Origin: Plasmodium malariae
Lineage: Eukaryota; Apicomplexa; Aconoidasida; Haemosporida; Plasmodiidae
DNA length: 64,000 nucleotides
Assembly: GCF_900090045.1 (NCBI RefSeq)
Contig: NW_021638297.1
Coordinates: forward strand, 62,001-126,000
Direction: 5' to 3'
The stretch's first letter is position 1. The number at the start of each line of letters is the position of its first letter. Below, piece by piece: positions 42,396 through 55,500 of the stretch. The translations under genes were made by a program, and so were the position numbers. The notes beneath the pieces were generated by a model. The model was not told where the DNA came from, searched no databases, and saw only the letters and a program-made list of their open reading frames with translations.

Positions 42396-43211
42396 ATGGA
42401 ACAAAAAAATAAGTCATTCTCTATTATAAAAACTTCTATTTTTATCGTTTTATCTTGGATATGTTATTTTTACAGTGATTTGGTATAACAGTATTTTCTA
42501 AGGAAATATGTATTTTTTATTTTGTCCTCATTTTATTTTTATTAATATTATATCTTATAATGAAATTATTTATTTTTTTAAGTAGTAAATATTTATTTTT
42601 TTTTTTAGAGTTCGTTAAGTAAGTTTGTAGGAGTGTACAAACTTATGAGAAAATTAGATTTAAGCAGTGGTAGATTGCTAGAAGAATGTAGTCAATATAA
42701 GGACTTAAATGCTGCAAACTTAAGAGAAATGATACATGAAAACAATGAGAACGAAGAAAAAATTATAACAAACTATGATAAATGGGACAAAAGAACAAAT
42801 AAAAAATTAAGTAAAAGTTCGTTATATAAGGAGGAATTTAATAAACAATATATAAGACAAAGAATATTGAAATATAGAGGAAAATACTTAACTCTATTTG
42901 AAAGAAAGTTATTCAAACATCTAGATTATATAGATTTTATTAAAAAAAAACCGTCAATTAGTAATAAGTCTTGTATAAAGATATTACTTAAAGAGTACGG
43001 ATTACTATTTTTTTTACCTGCTATATTGCTCTCCTGGGGTTCAATGATAGATATAGCGAATTATCTAAAATTGAGTTCAGAATTAGCTAATGAATATGAA
43101 ATATTATTTTCTGTTATAATCTCTATATTTCTTACCGTATTCGCGGTAGGAGTTATTTATATCCTTGTAAAAATTAGAAAACACAGAAAAATTATGAAGA
43201 GGAAACGATAA
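42396..43211 (+). CDS. Short fam-l-type exported two-transmembrane protein
   Basis: Exons 42396-42482 and 42609-43211 (GTATAA donor, TTTTTTAG acceptor) encode 229 residues. An ATG immediately upstream (42393) could add one residue; I chose 42396 to align M-E-Q-K with the family. R-L-L-E-E near residues 51-55 is a strict RxLxE export motif, unlike the R-x-L-A-K of most fam genes here. The core F-E-R-K-L-F-K-H-L-D-Y-I-D-F matches the fam-l subtype. Helices fall near residues 159-177 and 194-217. The loop between them is only about 16 residues, against about 70 in the gene at 2711, and the basic tail R-K-H-R-K-I-M-K-R-K-R is diverged. The frame is intact. It is a divergent member rather than a recent copy; function is unknown. 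Confidence 0.8.
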
Positions 43212-45314
43212 AATGAGTAATAAGTAATAATTTTATTTCTGTACAGTACTATTATTTATAAAGTAATAATTGTAATATATATTTAGTCATATAATAAACA
43301 TATTTCTTTATTTTCATTATTGAAATTGCATATACTTGGAAATCCTTATAGAAGACATTAAAAAATTATGTTCAATATTTTAGTGAGAATTTAAATATTT
43401 TATTTTTTTTTCAGATTATAAATTAATATGTTTTTTTATCTAAAGTAAGTGTTATGGATTAATATATATATTTGTGCATTTAAATAGATTCTTTTAAGGT
43501 ACATATATTTGTGTGTTAAAATTAATATATAAGAGTACAGTTAAGATATATTTATTGAAAAATTTAATTTATATTTTAAGTAAAAAATAACTGTTTCAAT
43601 TTTTCATATCGCTATATTCCAAAACTATTATTTGTTAAATTAATTTTTGTTAGATCATTATTCTTATGAAAATAAAATTAAATGCGTTTTGTTTTGTACA
43701 TATAGAAAAGAAGTAAAAGTTTTTTACTGAATATATAGATATATTTACATAAAGAAAAACTTAATATATTTTAAACAAAATAAATTTTAAGAAATATTTG
43801 TTATAAAATATATTTATTGTAAAATTCTCTTCAGCGGATATTTAGTTTATTTTGCACTATGTAAAATGGAATGTATATTTATATATTATAATATTTTTAT
43901 TAAATGCAAGTTATTTATAAATGTTTTATATTATAAGAATTTTTTGTAATAACAATAAAACGAAGATCCAAATCCTATTATTATGTTATTATTGTTACTA
44001 GTTTTAGTTGTATTTTTGTATAACATTAACCGAATGAATATATATTATATAAACAGTTTATAAATAAGCATACCTTATACAATTTTTCTGTTATATATTA
44101 ATGAAAAATTAAATTAATAAATTGAATATAATCATATATTATTAGAAATTATGAGTAAATTATATATTTCTTTTATTGCCATAGTGGAAATTTAAATATA
44201 TAAATATATCTATAAAAAGTTAAAATTTTATTCGATGGCAACAAAACTCAATAGATATGTTCTACTATCATTTCGTTATCTATGGTTATTTATTTATTTA
44301 TATGTAGAATATTTAATTGTTGTGTATAAATATATTAATTAAATATATAACATTATTTAAAGAATATATATAAATACATAGATTTTTTATTTTTCGTTTT
44401 TAATTATTACATATTTATAACGATAATATTATAAATAAGTCATACAAAAAAGGAAGGATATTTTCTATATATATAATTAATAAACACAAATTTATATTTT
44501 GGTATTCAGGTTATGGATATCAGATATACAACATTTATTTGTGTAATTTCATTAAAATTGTATGTACGAAATCGTCATATTTAATAATTTTCAACTTTTT
44601 TCGAATAATTGTATACGTACATATATTAATTTATAATTAAACTTAAATAATTGTTCAATTTATTCAATTTTATAAAAATTTCTTAAATGCTTAATATAAA
44701 GTGAAAAATTAACAAAAATGTATATATTTATATTATATAAGGGATTAAACCAATACACTATAATACTATGTATATACAGATGTTATTATATTTATACTAG
44801 AATTAGTCTATATCGTCTTTCTTTCTTTTTTTTTCTTTTTTCCTAATTGTATCCTTCCTATAAATACATACTTAATAAACGAAAAACGATAATATATATA
44901 GTATAGAAATATAAAAAAATTTCATGTTATAATAACGATATTAATTATACAGAATTAAAAATTTTAACATTCGAAAATTGTATTGCAGAATTAAAAGAGA
45001 AATATCTAACTATGAATTATATATTATTTCATATATAATGGAGATTATTATAAATTCAATTTAATAAGTATGTTACATGATACAAAAGTTTGTACATATT
45101 ATTATAATTATGAGTAAAAGAGTTTTATTAAATATTTTTTAAATAATTTATTGTTGCTGCTACAGTATTGATATAAGGATTAATTTTTTTCTAGTAAAAA
45201 CGAGTACTTCTAAAGGATAACATTTAAAAAATTAGAATTATTATTAAGAATTCTTCAAGGGAAATAATAAATATTCTGTTAATATAAAGTACAATATATA
45301 ATCTATGTACTAAA
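43212..45314. other. AT-rich intergenic region
   Basis: No gene seen. The conserved downstream string (TTATAAAATATATTTATTGTAAAA) is at 43796-43826, 585 bp after the stop. Confidence 0.6.
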
Positions 45315-45350
45315 CTTTCTATACTCGATCTATTCCATATTCTACATAAA
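45315..45350 (+). promoter_or_regulatory. Conserved upstream motif cluster of a fam-m-type pseudogene
   Basis: TTTCTATACTCGATCTATTCCATATTCTACAT-type words about 429 bp before the old start at 45744. The flank is retained although the gene is broken. Confidence 0.4.
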
Positions 45351-45743
45351 GTCAATATGTATAAAATTAAAGAAATAATGTAGTTTGTTTTAATTTTATT
45401 GTTAAAAGGATTTATAAATATATAATATATTTTATGAAATATATATAAATGTATATATTTAACACAAGTGAATGTATTCAGATTACTTTATTTTAATGTA
45501 TGTTATTATTTTTTCTTTTTTAAAACATTAAAATAAAAATTTTATAATACACTTTTAATGTTATTGTTCCTTTTCTGTATAGTGAAATACATTATAGATA
45601 TATATATTTCATTATGCTTCTGTGAAAAAATAAAAAATAATATAAAATTTTTAAAATAAATATTGTTCCTCTTATTATTAGAAGTATATTATATTATTAA
45701 CTATTTTATTAATAAATATATGGAAATATTAAATATGTTATAA

Positions 45744-46628
45744 ATGGAACAATAAATTAAGTTACCTTCTTTGTTAAGCTTTCTGTCTTTATCCTTTTAA
45801 TTGTGATATGCCATTTTTACAATGATAGGACATGATAATATTATTAGATTTTGTTTTTTTATTCATATTTTTCCTGTTTTGTTTATAATAATGTTCTTCA
45901 TTACAATTAGCTTATTTATTCTGTTAAAAAAATAATTTTTATATTTTATTTTAGAGGAACTTAACAAAACCTTGTTCAAGAACTTCAAAATTAGTAAAAT
46001 AGTAAATATAATGAATTATAGATTAATATAGAAATATGAACTTAATAAGGATTCAAATATTATAGCGTTAAATAGAGATATAGGAATAAAAGAATAATGG
46101 AATAAAAAATCTATATATAATAATGAAAATTTCTTAACACAAAAAGAGAAGATATCTAATAGATATCCATTAAATAAGGCTCAATTCTATACATAATTAC
46201 CAATTATAATAGTAGAATTTTTGATAGAAAATATTTTTATATTGAAAAGGAATGGATAAAGAAAATAGATTATGATGTTTTTTTTGAAATAAAGAGGAGA
46301 ATTCTGGGTATATCATTAAAAAATAAAATGTAGAAGCTATGGATTTGGAGTTATTATATTTTTTCTTTTTTCTTTGTCAGGAATAACTTCTTCAACAGTA
46401 AGAAGAATGGGATATTTAAATACTGTAAACGAAAAGCTTATAGAACATATAAAATTAATTGTAATGTTGGAAGATGTATACACAGTACAACCCTATACTA
46501 GTATAATGACCTTTAGGATACATATCACTATGACAGATATCCTATTTTTGATAACAATTTACACGATCTTTTGCAATAATGAAAGGTATAAAAAAATCAA
46601 GTTGATTAATGAGTTAAATTTATATTAG
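45744..46628 (+). pseudogene. Decayed fam-m-type pseudogene
   Basis: Exon 1 is recognisable at 45744-45829 (M-E-Q then TAA at codon 4), with a shifted frame around the hydrophobic part. Exon 2 begins after TTTTAG at about 45955. It contains the relics N-Y-R-L-I, K-D-S-N-I and L-N-K-A-Q-F-Y-T, corresponding to fam-m-type landmarks, interrupted by several TAA/TAG stops and frameshifts. The last 84 codons (46374-46628) are open and end with C-N-N-E-R-Y-K-K-I-K-L, the fam-m-type tail. Several independent lesions imply older inactivation than that of the neighbouring fam-l-type pseudogene. Confidence 0.85.
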
Positions 46629-48770
46629 AGAATATGTATATATGTGTAAGAACGTCTTTAATAAGTAAAAATAGTCTTAAAATTTTCAGTGATATACTTA
46701 AGAAGCATATATATAATTCTAATATATTATAAATGCACATATTCTTACGTTGTCTCTTTGATATCTAACAATAAAATATTATATTCATTTTTTCTGAAAT
46801 TAAATATTTTAATATTTTATAATTTGTATTTTAAATTAATTTGGTAGCCTAATATAATATTATGGCATAATATGTATATTTGTAAATTTAAATATATTTG
46901 TAGGAATATTTATGTTTTTGTTTTTGAATGAATATATATTTGTATATTTTTTATAATTTTTGTAGATCTGTGATAATTTATATTTTTACTAGTATATGAT
47001 TCTTTATATTATATATCTGATCTATTATAAATTGACTATTTGTTCATATAATAAGAAAATTGTAATATTAGTTTTAAATTAAAAATAAATGAGTCTTGTT
47101 TTGAGCTTAATTACAGGAAGCCAGTATATAGAGATTAATTTTTATGTATTTAAGTATTCATATACATTAGTAAAAAACATGTTTATTCTATAAAATACGT
47201 TTTGTGTAATATATAATATAAAATATATTAATTGTAAACGTCTTTTTAACAAATATTTTGTTTTACATAGATTTAATAAATGTACAGTTATAAATGTATA
47301 AAAAAAAATTATATTTTTTAATTATACTTATAACTTCTTACTAATTGAGGGATTCAATATAATAACAGTTATGAAAAGAGTTAACAGCAATTATTTTATT
47401 ATTATTCCAAGTTGGAGTGTTAATTAAATTTAGTGAAAATCAATTAAATATATATTAATTTGAAATTTAATAAACTTAAGTTATATATTATGAATTTATT
47501 TTTTATGTTATTCAATAATTATGTTAATGAGTTAATTTTAATCATATATTATTATTAAATACGTAAAATTCTTTTTTTTTGGGGGGGGGTTTGATTTCTA
47601 ATAATTGTACAATGATAAAAATACAATATATGTATCTGTAAAAATCTAAATTATCATCAATAGTAATCGAAATAAATATATATTTTGTACAAGAATTTCA
47701 TCGTATGTAGGTATTTATTTATATATTCGTACTATATTCATAGTCTTTTATAAATATATAAGTAAAGATTTAATATTATTTCAAGAATGCAAAATGATAC
47801 ATATAGTTTCTATTCACTGATAAGAACTCACATATATTAAAATTCTCATTTTGTAAATGAAATAAAATAAAACAAAAAACACAAACTGTTTTCTTATATA
47901 CAATTCATATATACAAATATATTTTTGGTTTAGATGCGCGGGATAGTATTCAAGTTATTTCTAAGAACTGTTCAACACAAATTAGTGTAATTTTGTTTTT
48001 ACTATAAAATGCAATGAGTGTTATTATTAATATGGTTTATGACAATGTTGTTGTAATACATAAGTTTATACATACTTTTAATATTTTATTATTACTATTA
48101 CGTAGTTCCTCAATTAATTCTATTTTATAGTTTTTACTTATATGTGCTTAATGTAATAAAATATTAAGAAAAAAATATATGTGTTTTTATTGTTTATTGC
48201 ATAAAAAAATATATTATTGAAACAATGATATCCTAATAATTATGCAGTTATGAAAGTATTAATATATATTATTACTTTTATTTTATTATATAATATTAAA
48301 ATTTCTTCTAAGTTTATATATATATATATATATATATTTATTTATTTATTTAGAAAACGTAATAAATAATAAATTATATAGTAGAATTTTAAAACAATTC
48401 ATTTACAAGTAATATGAATTAAGCTTAATTTAAAATCGTAATTTACAAAAATTATTATACAAAAATAAAAAATTCTCATTTATTGAATTTTTAAATATAT
48501 ATTAAATTATATATTTTGTAATATCTAGTAAATTATGTTTTTCTAAATATATTATAGATAATTGAATAATTAAAGCGCCGCAATTAATATAATACAAAAT
48601 GTTGTAGTAACTATGCTTTATTTAACTTTATTATTATTAGAATATTATAATAATTTATATTATATAATATTAATTTCCAATTTTTGAAAACAAATGGTTT
48701 ATAAAATTAGAATTATTAAAATAAAAATATTGCTAAATTTGGTTATTATCTAAATACAGGGAAAATTCAT
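46629..48770. other. AT-rich intergenic region
   Basis: No gene seen. It contains a conserved downstream string at 47209-47240, a T9-G9 homopolymer junction at 47572-47589 and a TA tract at 48314-48338. Confidence 0.6.
47572..47589. repeat. T9-G9 homopolymer junction
   Basis: Nine T residues are followed directly by nine G residues. The G run is by far the longest in this very AT-rich window. Confidence 0.85.
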
Positions 48771-48808
48771 TACCTATATTCTCTACATTCTATATGCTAC
48801 TACATGAA
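48771..48808 (+). promoter_or_regulatory. Conserved fam upstream motif cluster
   Basis: ACCTATATTCTCTACATTCTATATGCTAC-type words about 433 bp before the start at 49204; this is the best-preserved copy. An ATTATTATTAGAATATTATA string lies upstream (about 48630). Confidence 0.5.
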
Positions 48809-49203
48809 ATATATGTTTAGAAATATTCAGTAAACTTATTTTTTTTTTAACATATTTATAGGTGATGAATAAAAAAATATTTAATTATTGTTCCACATTA
48901 AATAATTAAACTATATTTTTTGAATATTTATAAATGTATTCAAATTATTTTTTTTAATAAAAAATAATTTTTTAAAATTAAAATAAAGATAAATATTTTA
49001 TTATATATAATTAAAGATATTTTTCTTTGTGTCTACTGTTAATGATATTATATGTACTTTTTTTTTATCGCATCATAAATACATAAAAGAAAAATGAAAA
49101 AAATACTAAATATATAATTAATTATTTTTTAACATTAAAAGAATATTATACTATTGTTTATTTATTTTTTCTTGAATAAGTTATAGTATTAAAATTTTAT
49201 ATT

Positions 49204-50188
49204 ATGGAAAAAAAAATGATGATACTTTTACATATTAAAATTTATGCGTTTATACTTTTATCCTGGACATACCATTCTGAAAATGACATAGTATGAAAAT
49301 ATTATTTGAAAATATTTTGGTTATTACCATTTTTAGTGTTTTATTTTTGTCAATAAGCTTTTTTAGCATAAAATATTTCATTTATTAAATAACAAATGTT
49401 TACTTTGTTTTTTTTAGAGTATATTTAAGATGTCAGAGTTTGATAACTACCAGATTGAAAAAAAAATAGATACAAGCACATATAGGATACTAGCAAAATA
49501 TAAACAAGATAAGGATTCATGTGATGTATATTTACAAGAATATATACCAAAATATGAATCAAACAAAAAAAGGTACATATCTAACAATGAAGAAAAAACC
49601 CCAGAAACAAAAAAGCAGTCCAATGGAAGCGCATCAGTGAATGAAGGAGGTCATAAGCAACATGTGAAAAATAAATCATTTATGTTTGAAACAGAAGCAT
49701 ATTCTCGTATAGAAAGAAAAATATTCAAAGAATTAGATTACTTAGATTTTCTTCAAAACAACAGAACTATTACTAATAAGTTTTTCAGAAAAATAATATT
49801 TAAAAAATACAAACTACGAATTTGTTTACCTTTATTCTTATTCTTTTTTTTATCATTCTCAATAATATTAGATTTTTCTTGTGGTTATGGAATTATTCGG
49901 GGGTTGTTAGAAATATTAAATACAACACTAGAAATAGGATGGTCAAAACCCTTACGTGCTTTCTTGCGGAACCTAAATTTAGACTTTTTGTGGTATAATG
50001 ATACGGTTAATGTTATGAAAAGTGGAAATTGAACTCCTATGGATTGGACTTTTATAACTAAACCTTTTCTAAATTATGTAATTTATTGTATACCTCTCCT
50101 AGTACTGGGTATCACCATTATATTAGGAATTTTTTACTACCATAAAAAAGTAAAAAAATATCAAGAAATTAAGTTCAGGAAAAGGTAA
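49204..50188 (+). pseudogene. fam-l-type gene interrupted by a single in-frame TGA
   Basis: Exons 49204-49290 and 49418-50188 (GTATGA donor, TTTTTTAG acceptor). Exon 1 is the 29-residue signal sequence. Exon 2 carries R-I-L-A-K near residue 52, a charged region, the subtype motif E-R-K-I-F-K-E-L-D-Y-L-D-F and a first helix around L-P-L-F-L-F-F-F-L-S-F. The frame stops at TGA 50030-50032 in the inter-helix loop. It then continues without shift through the second helix (Y-C-I-P-L-L-V-L-G-I-T) and the conserved tail Y-Y-H-K-K-V-K-K-Y to TAA at 50186-50188. With the stop respected the product is 233 residues with one helix. Only one lesion is visible, so inactivation looks recent, or it may be an assembly error or a strain variant. 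Confidence 0.85.
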
Positions 50189-53100
50189 AATATATAATAA
50201 GTAGTTTGTTCGTTTGTGTAATCGTCAATATGAACTAATGTCTATAATATCCTTACTACTATGCTTAATAAGCATTCCCATAATATCTGATATTTTATGA
50301 TTGCCCCCACATAAGTATGGTCTTTTTAGGGTACAACATTAAAAGAATATGTTCTTAATTTTTTTGTTAATTTAAAAGTTTCCATTTTTTTAAATATGTA
50401 TTTTATGCAGTTGTTGCAGAATTATTAAAATATACATAATGAATTGGTATATATATATATATATATATGAGTATATCAATAGATTTTTATGAAAAATATG
50501 TTTCTATATTATAATTCATATATAATAAGACAATTTATATAATTGTCTTTAAATAGGGTGTTAATCCATGTTTGAATTATAAAATATTTTACTTTCTAAT
50601 TTTCAATATTCCAGAGTAAAACTATTATTTATTGACTAAATAAAAAATATTTGTCTTTACTTTTTGGATGAAAATGAATGTATCTTGTTATATGCTTAAA
50701 GAAATGTGGTGGAAATATTTTGCTGTATTCATACATATAGTTTTATGTTTTTCTTTTTACTCTTAAGAAAACATGATATTTATTTCCTAAGGTTTTATAA
50801 TAAATGTATTATAAAATATATTTATTGTAAAAAATATTTTAATATATGTTTGCTAATTGTATATGCTTAGAATAATGTAGACATCAAAAATATAAAAAAA
50901 CAAAAAATATCATATTAAAATATAAATAATCTATAATAGTTTACTATTGTAAAATTAATTATATGCATTTAAAGAGTTAAAAACATATATTTCATTATTA
51001 TAATGATTTACTATATCATTAATTAATTCTTTCAAAACTGTTTTTATATATATTATATTAAAAATTTATTTATAAATATATTAAGTATTTTTTATATATC
51101 CTATGTCGCTGAATGATTAAAATAGTGAACTGAATTTAATTCGTTGGTATTAGTTAATACATCGCAATTTAGTCTTCTTATTAAGGCTTTTTCATGATAG
51201 TAAATTTAGAAAAATACCCTGTATGAGGGGAAAAATAAAAATTTTCATTAAATAGAATGAAAATATATATAATATCATTGTAAAGACATGTAATTATTTG
51301 TAAATAAATAATTACATATTCGTGCTCTTTACGCTCTTTCCATAAATATATGATGTAAATTGTTAAAATAATTTTAAATGTATATAATAATAATGTTTAT
51401 ATTAATTAATAATATATTCAAAAAATAATGACAATTTTTAAACAAAATAAATGATAAGGAATATTTTGTTTTAATATATAACTTGTAAATGCGTAATATT
51501 TCAATATTTGTTATATATTCTTAAATAAGGTATAATCCAAAATTTAATCTATTTTTTTTACCATTTAGTTAAAAAATTTACAGAATATGTTTCTGCTATC
51601 AACCATTTTCGAGTAAATTTAATGTATAAATTTCACATATTAAATTTGATTTTTCATATTTTCTAATCAAACTCATAATATAACTTTAATATATGTTTTA
51701 GTTACAATAATAGAATAAATTTAAAAATATATGGTTTAATCTCTTAAATAACGCATAAATAAACCATTTCTTATAAATGCATACTTATATATTAAAGATC
51801 ATAATAACATCATATATAGAAAATTCTGTATAAGGGAGAAAATATTTCTAATTATTGTTTAAATGAAAAACATATATATTTATATATATATTATTAACAT
51901 TAAATGTTATTTTATTTGAATAGAATATCTTTTTCTATGAATATAATATAAGCATATATATGGCATAAATTATTGTGATAATATATTTTTTTACTTTTAC
52001 ATTTACAACTATATTAAAAAAAATAATTAATTAAATTAGAATCGATTCTATTTTATATGGTAATTTTTTAATTAATAGCAATGTAAAAACTGAGAATATT
52101 GATACTTATTTACTTAAAAATTTGAGAAGAAATATCGAAATGAATTTTATTAGAGTTGTTTCATTTTTTTTATGTCACACAATAACCTATATATTTATTG
52201 TTATATTGTTCATAATAATTTGGAATATACATGAATTTAAAATTTTTTTAGATTATATATTATAATAAAAATGATTTATGAATTTATAAAAACTGTTTAA
52301 TATATTTTACGAGGTTTATACAAATATTCTATCAAATAATATTATCAGAATTATAATTATATACTAGACTTCGAAGGTTATTACAGAAGCCCATGTAAAT
52401 ATAAGATACTATGGAAAAATCAAAGAACAATTTGTATATTTCTATATTTTTATATAATTATTTTAATTGAATATAGGATGATAATTATACAAAAGGAACA
52501 TTACACATAAGAAGTCACATTTGTTGTAATTATTTATACGTTACCGAGGAATTCATAGAATATATATTTCAAAGAACACTATAATTAAAATATTTTAATT
52601 TATTGTAATTATAAATGAAGTGGTCTAATATTATTTTTGATTATGATTTTTATGGTTACTTTTGTGTCAACAGATATTGATATATAAAAATTATATTTTT
52701 ATATCATATGAAAACAAAGTTACAGATATTTATTATTTTTAGTTGCACTGACTTTTAAACAGGATTACTATAGTAACGCACAATCATTTTATATTCGTCT
52801 AAGACGTTTTTCAAATTTAGATAATATTATAGTTTAAAAAAACGTGACATTTCGAAATAAAGTACTACGTTAATTTACGCAAAGCGTATAAAGTATATTA
52901 ATTAAAAAACAGCTGTAAACGATATTTAAAAAGAACCTTTTTAATTACTAATTATAGAGAATTACAATACACAAAAATTAGTATAGGAGAACAAATATAT
53001 AAATAAATAAATAAAATAAAAATCTGTGAACAAATTACATATGTATTATTAGAATATTATATAAGAATTCAATTCATATATTATGAATTTTTAAAAATAT

Positions 53101-53339
53101 TCCTTCTTTTTATTTTTACATTTTAATATAGACAGACATATAAGTTTCTGAACTGTCATATATAACTATATGAAAAAAACAACATATAATACACTCTTTT
53201 AATAAAATATTTTTCTATAAAATGACATAATATTTGAATATATAGCATTGCTTTAATGTTATAATAAGTTTTCTTTTTTTTTAATATAACGATAAATTGA
53301 AAACTATGCATATAATACAAGGTATAAACATAAAACAAT
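50189..53339. other. Intergenic region downstream of the interrupted fam-l-type gene
   Basis: No gene supported. It contains a TA tract at 50449-50468 and the conserved downstream string at 50805-50845. A string at 51283-51326 resembles 199-240 near the window's left end. The frame at 53156-53338 is low-complexity. Confidence 0.6.
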
Positions 53340-55500
53340 TTTCACTTTTTTTCTTTTATGTATTTTAGAATAAAAATTTAGTAACGATTGATTTTTTCTT
53401 GTTCTTTTTAGCTTATTTCCTATATGTACTATATACTTCGATGTATATATTTTAATTTCTGTTTGATTTTACTATATACATATTGTTTCATTTTGGAGTC
53501 TCTTCAGTTTATATATAAAGTTTTATCATTTTTTTTTCATTTTTTTTGAACTTTTTTCTAGTATATACATGTATGAATGAGGATATAATATAAAATGTAC
53601 ATGTATATATATCCCTAAAATTTTCTTCACTTTAAATTTTCATTTCTCCGTAAAGCTCACTTTATTCCCACTTTTTGTCTTACTTTCTTTTTTTGAAGTT
53701 AGTATTTAAAAATTTAAAATATAGAAATAATATATTATTAAATTGTAATAATATTTCCTTGTGTATAAATTTTTAAAAATATGATAAATTATAAATTTAT
53801 CTTTACAATTGTAAAAAAGTCAATGTATGGTAAGTACAAGATAGAACTGTTATAATAATTGTATTAATGTATGTAATACTAATTGGTATACTTATTTTAT
53901 TTTTTTCACTTGATGTATTGCTTTTAATTATAGGCTTAAATATTATTGAAATGTAAATGAATAAATTATAATAATTATAAAATATGAGAATTGAGGGAAT
54001 TATCGCTGTGTACATGAATTATACGCTTTTTTTTTATAGGTTAACTGTATCTTTATCAAGATAAATTAATCATCCTGAAAGAAGGTTATGTTAAAAAAGG
54101 AGGAATAAAAAAGGAGATAAAGATTATATGATAAGGTCATGGAAAAGTGGCTCAAGTAAAAAAAAAAAAGTGAAATATAATAAAATATGGTTAATAATGA
54201 TACAGAATGTATATGTATAGTTGGATATTTTAAGATAATTTTTTTTTCCGTTTTTTTTTAAGTTCAAACAGAAATTACAATGATGTTTTTCTAAAAAGGA
54301 AAATGGATATACACACAAGTGTTTTATGAAAAAGAGACAGAAATAAAATGGATGTGTATCTTTTTAAAACATTTTCCTATATTATTTTTTGTTTCCTTAG
54401 CATGAATGAAAGGGTGAAAAATAGAAAAATTAAGCAATTAATTATATAATTTGTTGGGAATTAGAGATATAAAAGTTGATAACTATTGTTTTCAAAAAAT
54501 TTATATATGTCATCTATTCTGATATGCCATGTATATATATATTGGCGATGAACATACATGTATGTAAATGCGCATGGGCGCGTGCCTATATATAAATATG
54601 TATACTTACATAATGTAATGTATCCATTTATATATTTTAATACCTGTATATTTCTACATTTCAAAATACGTATCTTTTTTTTTTAAACGTGAAAAATATA
54701 TTTTGAATTATTTATCTATATTTATAATACGGTTGATAGAGGCGTATTTTCTTGCATAAACAGAAGGTACACAATAATAATAATAACTAATAAAACAAGT
54801 GAAATATATTTTTTACAACTTCATTTATCTATTTTGTCTTATGAAATCATTATGGCAGTTCCTTTTGATGGGTGAGCTTCATATATATATATATATATAT
54901 GTAGATTTTTTTTTATGTTGTACCGTACATATGTGAAACGAACTAAGGAACCCATAAGAAGAATACATTTATAAAGACACCAATGCATGTTAAAATCATT
55001 TAAAATAAAATATATCAAATATGGTATTTATCGTCATTAAGTAATTTTAAGTATATAAATAAATGAAAAATTATGGGTTACCAATTACGTTCATGTTGTG
55101 TACTCTTAGAGAATATCATTATTCATAGATGTACACTTACGTATGCATATAGCATGTATATATACATATATATTTTTTTTCATGTACTAGATTTTCTTGC
55201 GCGTGTTAGAGTGTTTATATTTAAAAGTTATAACAGGAAGCACGTAAATAAATAAATGTATATATATATATACAAATGTTGTGTCCTGAAAATTTATTAA
55301 CTTTTTAAGTTTCTGACTACTTTCTGATGTTCCCCCGTTTTAGTTATTTGCATGTAATTCTAAGTTTATGTGAATAGGAAAGAATAAAAGATATGATAAA
55401 ATTCTTATGAACGAAAAGGAGAATATCACCAATGCATGAAGTTTATTGAAAGAGATGCTCTCTTAATGTTGTTAATAATTAAAAATATTAAGAACAAAAA
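53340..55500. other. Block B: less AT-skewed non-coding block, paralogous to block A
   Basis: GC-containing strings such as GCGCATGGGCGCGTGCC (about 54571) stand out from the surroundings. Minus-strand frames at 53803-54015, 54124-54318 and 54461-54664 and a plus frame at 55073-55255 are all short, without domain motifs, and I do not accept them as genes. Ordered similarity with block A includes the T-rich opening, a CCCATAAGAAGAATAC string (54951; compare CCCCATAAAAAGAATAC at 16161) and the TATCCATTTATATATTTTAATACC region (compare about 15872). It probably shares ancestry with block A; function is unknown. Confidence 0.4.

Noticed and set aside
53803..55255. Four short frames in block B
   Set aside because: Short, not shared with block A, no recognisable motif or splice structure.
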